Assembly (NCBI GenBank): GCA_034429975.1 | Contig: DAOUFM010000092.1 | Span: 14,692 to 78,691, forward strand | Direction of reading: 5' to 3' | Source: UBA6170 sp034429975 | GTDB lineage: Bacteria; Chloroflexota; Anaerolineae; Anaerolineales; Anaerolineaceae | Length of the DNA stretch: 64,000 bases | Part shown: positions 61,245-64,000 of the stretch, one piece after another | Position numbering within the stretch: the first letter of the stretch is position 1 | Layout: every line of letters begins with the position of its first letter | Translations under genes and position numbers: made by a program | Notes under the pieces: model-generated | Databases searched by the model: none | Told to the model about the DNA's origin: nothing | The model's input: only the letters and a program-made list of their open reading frames with translations

Positions 61245-62834
61245 TCAGGACTTCTTTACCAGATTGAAGATTTGTTCACGCATGTACATCTGCAAATAAT
61301 GAACACCGCCTGCATTTTTTCCGGTTGCTCCGGAACCTTTCCAGCCACCAAAGGGTTGGAAACCAGGCCAGGCACCGGTGGTTGCACCTTGCGGTCGATT
61401 GGCATAATTGACACCAGCCTCGATATGGTCGAAATACCATTGAGCTTCTTCTTCGTTGCCATAAAAACCAGAAGTCAAGCCGTAATCGACATCGTTGGCA
61501 ATTTGCATGCCTTCTTCCAGATTTTTAATTTTTCCTACCGTTGTAATTGGGAGGAACATCTCGTATTTCCATAAATTGTGTGAATAAGGAACATTTGCAT
61601 ATAGAGTGGGTGCTGCAAAATATCCTTTTTCCAGTTCGCCATCGGTAAGAATTTTTCCTCCGGTCAGTAACCGTCCGGACTTGCTAAGGTCAGCGGTGAA
61701 GGTTTGGTAATCCTGATAAGCCTTTTTATTGATTACTGGTCCCAGGAATACGCCGCGTTCCGTAGGATCTCCAATGGCTAATTTTTCCGTTAAAGCGACC
61801 ATTCTTTCAACCAGTTGGTCGTGGATGGCTTCTTCCGCCAAAACCCGTGAACAAGCAGAGCATTTTTGTCCTTGGAGGCCAAAGGCTGATCGAACAATTC
61901 CCAGGGCGGCATCTTCCAGGTTGGCATGCTTTGACACGATGGTAGCGTTTTTCCCGCCTAACTCCAAAATAGTTGGACGCACATAACGGCCATTCTGAGC
62001 AAAACTCCTGAAGATGCCCATACCAACGTCAAAAGAACCTGTAAAAGTAACTCCGGCAACATCCGGGTGGTTTACCAGTGCATTTCCTAATGAACTACCT
62101 GGCCCGGTAACATAATTAAAGACCCCTTCTGGTATTCCGGCATCCTGGAAAGCTTTCGCTAAAAGGTAAGGAGTTAGGGGGGTATCGGTGGCTGGCTTCA
62201 TAACGATGGTATTACCAGCTACCATGGCTGCACCAGCCGGGCCGCCTGTAAGGGCGCCTGGAAAATTGAATGGACTGATGATCAGCCAAACGCCATAGGG
62301 GCGCATGACGGATCGGTTTGTTGAATGTAAACCAACAAATGGGTCATTACCCATTTGAATTTCGAAACCATTATTTTTTTCCAATTGATCACAAGCGTAA
62401 CGAATCAGATCTGCAGTTTCTACTGCATCACCAATGCCTTCCATGCGATTTTTTCCAACCTCGAGAGACATCGCAGCACCAATGTAGTAACTACGCTCTT
62501 CGATCAAATCAGCGGCCTTTCGTAATAGTCTTATGCGTTCCTGCCAGGGGGTACTCTTCCAGGATTTATATGCTTTTTTTGCTGCTTCAATAGCAGCATT
62601 GGCAGTACTTTCATCCCCTTTTTGAAATATTCCCAAAACCTGTTCAGTGTTTATTGGCGTTCGATTTTCAAATTTATCATCAGCAAATACTTCTTTGCCA
62701 TTGATGACCATTGCATACTCTTGACCTAATGTTTTCCTGATCGTTGCTAAATTAGTTTCATAGAGCGTGTGAAATTCTTCTGGAGGACTAAACATTGTCC
62801 CATAGGTTAATTTAAATTTTCCTTCGGATCCCAT
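61245..62834 (-). CDS. pruA: 1-pyrroline-5-carboxylate dehydrogenase
   Basis: 529 residues, usual for stand-alone P5C dehydrogenase (RocA/PutC type). Catalytic Cys in GLQGQKCSACSRV, Glu in LELGGKNATIV, NAD-binding VTFTGSFDVGMGIFR and the C-terminal NYANRPQGATTGAWPGFQPF and GGWKGSGATGKNAGG. It oxidises glutamate semialdehyde to glutamate in proline/arginine use. AAGGAGGT precedes the ATG. No proline dehydrogenase gene is in the window. Confidence 0.92.
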   Translation of the reverse strand: MGSEGKFKLTYGTMFSPPEEFHTLYETNLATIRKTLGQEYAMVINGKEVFADDKFENRTPINTEQVLGIFQKGDESTANAAIEAAKKAYKSWKSTPWQERIRLLRKAADLIEERSYYIGAAMSLEVGKNRMEGIGDAVETADLIRYACDQLEKNNGFEIQMGNDPFVGLHSTNRSVMRPYGVWLIISPFNFPGALTGGPAGAAMVAGNTIVMKPATDTPLTPYLLAKAFQDAGIPEGVFNYVTGPGSSLGNALVNHPDVAGVTFTGSFDVGMGIFRSFAQNGRYVRPTILELGGKNATIVSKHANLEDAALGIVRSAFGLQGQKCSACSRVLAEEAIHDQLVERMVALTEKLAIGDPTERGVFLGPVINKKAYQDYQTFTADLSKSGRLLTGGKILTDGELEKGYFAAPTLYANVPYSHNLWKYEMFLPITTVGKIKNLEEGMQIANDVDYGLTSGFYGNEEEAQWYFDHIEAGVNYANRPQGATTGAWPGFQPFGGWKGSGATGKNAGGVHYLQMYMREQIFNLVKKS

Positions 62835-62959
62835 CGACTGGACCTCCTTATGATGGATTTTGATTTTTTCATTTTTAAGTATACAGGAAGATTAGGAACA
62901 AAACGAAAAAAAGACTAATCTTTTAAAGAGAAGCCCTGGATCAAAAATGGATAAATTAC

Positions 62960-64000
62960 CTAGCGTTTAAATGTTAACGGTAAAAAAATAACCTGGCTCA
63001 TGGTTTTCACCACGATTGGATCATTAACATAAGATCCAAATTGATTGGTAGCTGTGATTGTAATTGAATAAGTTGTATCTTTTTCCAGGCCGGTGAAGGT
63101 AAATGGTACCTGATCAATCACAATTCCTTGATCATAACCTAACGGAGGATTGGTTTCATAATTAATTTCCAGTTCGTATGTTGTTGGTTCTGAGGGCATT
63201 TCCCAATTTATTGTAATGCTTGCAATTGAACGAAAAACCTGGATATTCGTTAATGGTTTAGGTGGGGTACAGGTAATTTTTCCTGTGCTGACAACATTAC
63301 TTAAGGATGAATTTCCAAATTCGTTATAGGCATAAACCCGATAGAAGAATTCCTGGTCACAAATCATTTGGTTGTCTGTAAAAGTGGTTGTATTCGCTGG
63401 AAGGGTTAAATAGGATCCCCAGTTTTTATTGTCAGTCGATCTTTCGACCCGAAAACCTTGTTCATTGACGCTATTATCTGTAAAAAATAAAACAGCAGAG
63501 GAGGAATTCACCTCAGTTACAACCAGGTTGGTTGGAGAATCCGGGGTTATTTTGGAAAGTCGGAAATTAGCGACAACCGGAGCTGTTTGATTTAATGTTA
63601 AACGATTGTCCGCACTATCAATGGCTGTTGATATGATACCTGTCGGTACACCTTTATAAAGTACGTCAGGGTTTGACCAGTTATTAATCCGGGTACATCC
63701 TCCACCAGGGCATTCATATGACATAATTGTTCGGAAATTTATTCCAGGGGTTTTGTACCAGTACCCATAGGAATAGTTGTACATAGCGGTAGCGTTACCG
63801 GTGGTTGTGCGATCATGGTGGGCTCCCATGTTATGGCCGGTTTCATGGGCCAGGGAATAGTATCCGGTGGCACATTGACGCGAGACAATACTATACCCAA
63901 CTGAATCATACTGGTAATTAGGCGTCATCAACCAACCGATTCCACAGTACGTGATGCTGTCAACCAGCATGACAACCAGATCAGCTCCATATTGATCTCG
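62960..64000 (-). CDS. Secreted metzincin metalloprotease with fibronectin-III repeats (N-terminus outside window)
   Basis: C-terminal 346 residues; the frame is open to the right edge, so the start lies beyond 64000. The reprolysin/M12-type zinc motif HETGHNMGAHHD (HExxHxxGxxH) and the Met-turn IMSYE are present. Two fibronectin-III-like domains follow (about 125-215 and 225-320), and the protein ends VIFLPLTFKR, a tail like that of many Chloroflexota secreted proteins. It probably degrades extracellular protein. Confidence 0.87.
   Translation of the reverse strand, partial: RDQYGADLVVMLVDSITYCGIGWLMTPNYQYDSVGYSIVSRQCATGYYSLAHETGHNMGAHHDRTTTGNATAMYNYSYGYWYKTPGINFRTIMSYECPGGGCTRINNWSNPDVLYKGVPTGIISTAIDSADNRLTLNQTAPVVANFRLSKITPDSPTNLVVTEVNSSSAVLFFTDNSVNEQGFRVERSTDNKNWGSYLTLPANTTTFTDNQMICDQEFFYRVYAYNEFGNSSLSNVVSTGKITCTPPKPLTNIQVFRSIASITINWEMPSEPTTYELEINYETNPPLGYDQGIVIDQVPFTFTGLEKDTTYSITITATNQFGSYVNDPIVVKTMSQVIFLPLTFKR

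Noticed and set aside
62888..62922. Inverted repeat AAGATTAG/CTAATCTT as a terminator of the metalloprotease gene
   Set aside because: The loop is 19 nt and no T-run follows on the minus strand, so it is a poor terminator.

Overview
The window most likely comes from the chromosome of an anaerobic Chloroflexota bacterium of the Anaerolineae type. This is inferred from gene style, not from a marker gene. The clues are low-to-mid GC, lipoproteins with long Pro/Thr linkers, a Ser/Thr kinase fused to a WD40-like (PD40) propeller, a giant multi-GAF histidine kinase, an LLM-class flavin/F420 oxidoreductase, and a secreted protease ending in a -LPL-K/R type tail. No insertion sequence, phage gene, CRISPR array or rRNA was seen.

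Region 1 (1-23294, all + strand): 23 tightly packed genes of a surface-polysaccharide or glycan locus, entered from the left edge. It encodes a PseB-type UDP-GlcNAc 4,6-dehydratase, two NeuB-type nonulosonate (sialic-acid-like) synthases of different architecture, three nucleotidyltransferases (SpsF-like, NeuA-HAD fusion, NeuA-like), several SDR/Gfo-Idh/2-hydroxyacid dehydrogenases, many glycosyltransferases, three capsule-type GT-B-like proteins and a DUF115 protein. No flippase, polymerase or ABC exporter lies in the window. The locus looks able to make two or possibly three CMP-activated acidic sugars.

Region 2 (23377-28014): a lipoprotein PQQ-type sugar dehydrogenase, a 74-residue Cys/His-rich orphan, a glycine C-acetyltransferase-like enzyme (minus) and an XPB/Ssl2-type helicase-associated protein (minus). 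The last fires divergently from region 3 through a perfect consensus promoter.

Region 3 (28077-39546, + strand): a compact signalling island that starts at a near-consensus promoter. It holds a DUF4388 protein, a small Ras/MglA-like GTPase, an alpha/beta hydrolase, a V4R-like protein, a left-handed beta-helix protein, a response regulator with a degenerate GGDEF domain, a 1726-residue 7-GAF histidine kinase, a stand-alone receiver, and a second alpha/beta hydrolase that has lost its nucleophile serine. This is the best candidate here for an undescribed system.

Region 4 (39569-44737): a sigma70-type promoter, a TPP riboswitch with an intrinsic terminator, then thiamine pyrophosphokinase and a thiamine-type ABC importer (binding lipoprotein, fused permease, ATPase), with a DUF402 gene at the end.

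Region 5 (44721-58424, mixed strands): housekeeping and regulatory genes. These are a PT-rich lipoprotein, LLM oxidoreductase, response regulator, Cys-cluster protein, Ser/Thr kinase-PD40, tRNA-Lys(TTT) with its own promoter and terminator, oligoendopeptidase F, TlpA-like thioredoxin, histidine phosphatase, RarA, LiaF-like membrane protein, EamA transporter, YcgN-like protein and a HAD hydrolase.

Region 6 (58466-64000, minus): a catabolic cluster with 1-pyrroline-5-carboxylate dehydrogenase, a two-subunit GctAB-like CoA-transferase and a D-2-hydroxyacid dehydrogenase. It is preceded by the C-terminal part of a secreted metzincin protease with fibronectin-III repeats, which runs off the right edge.
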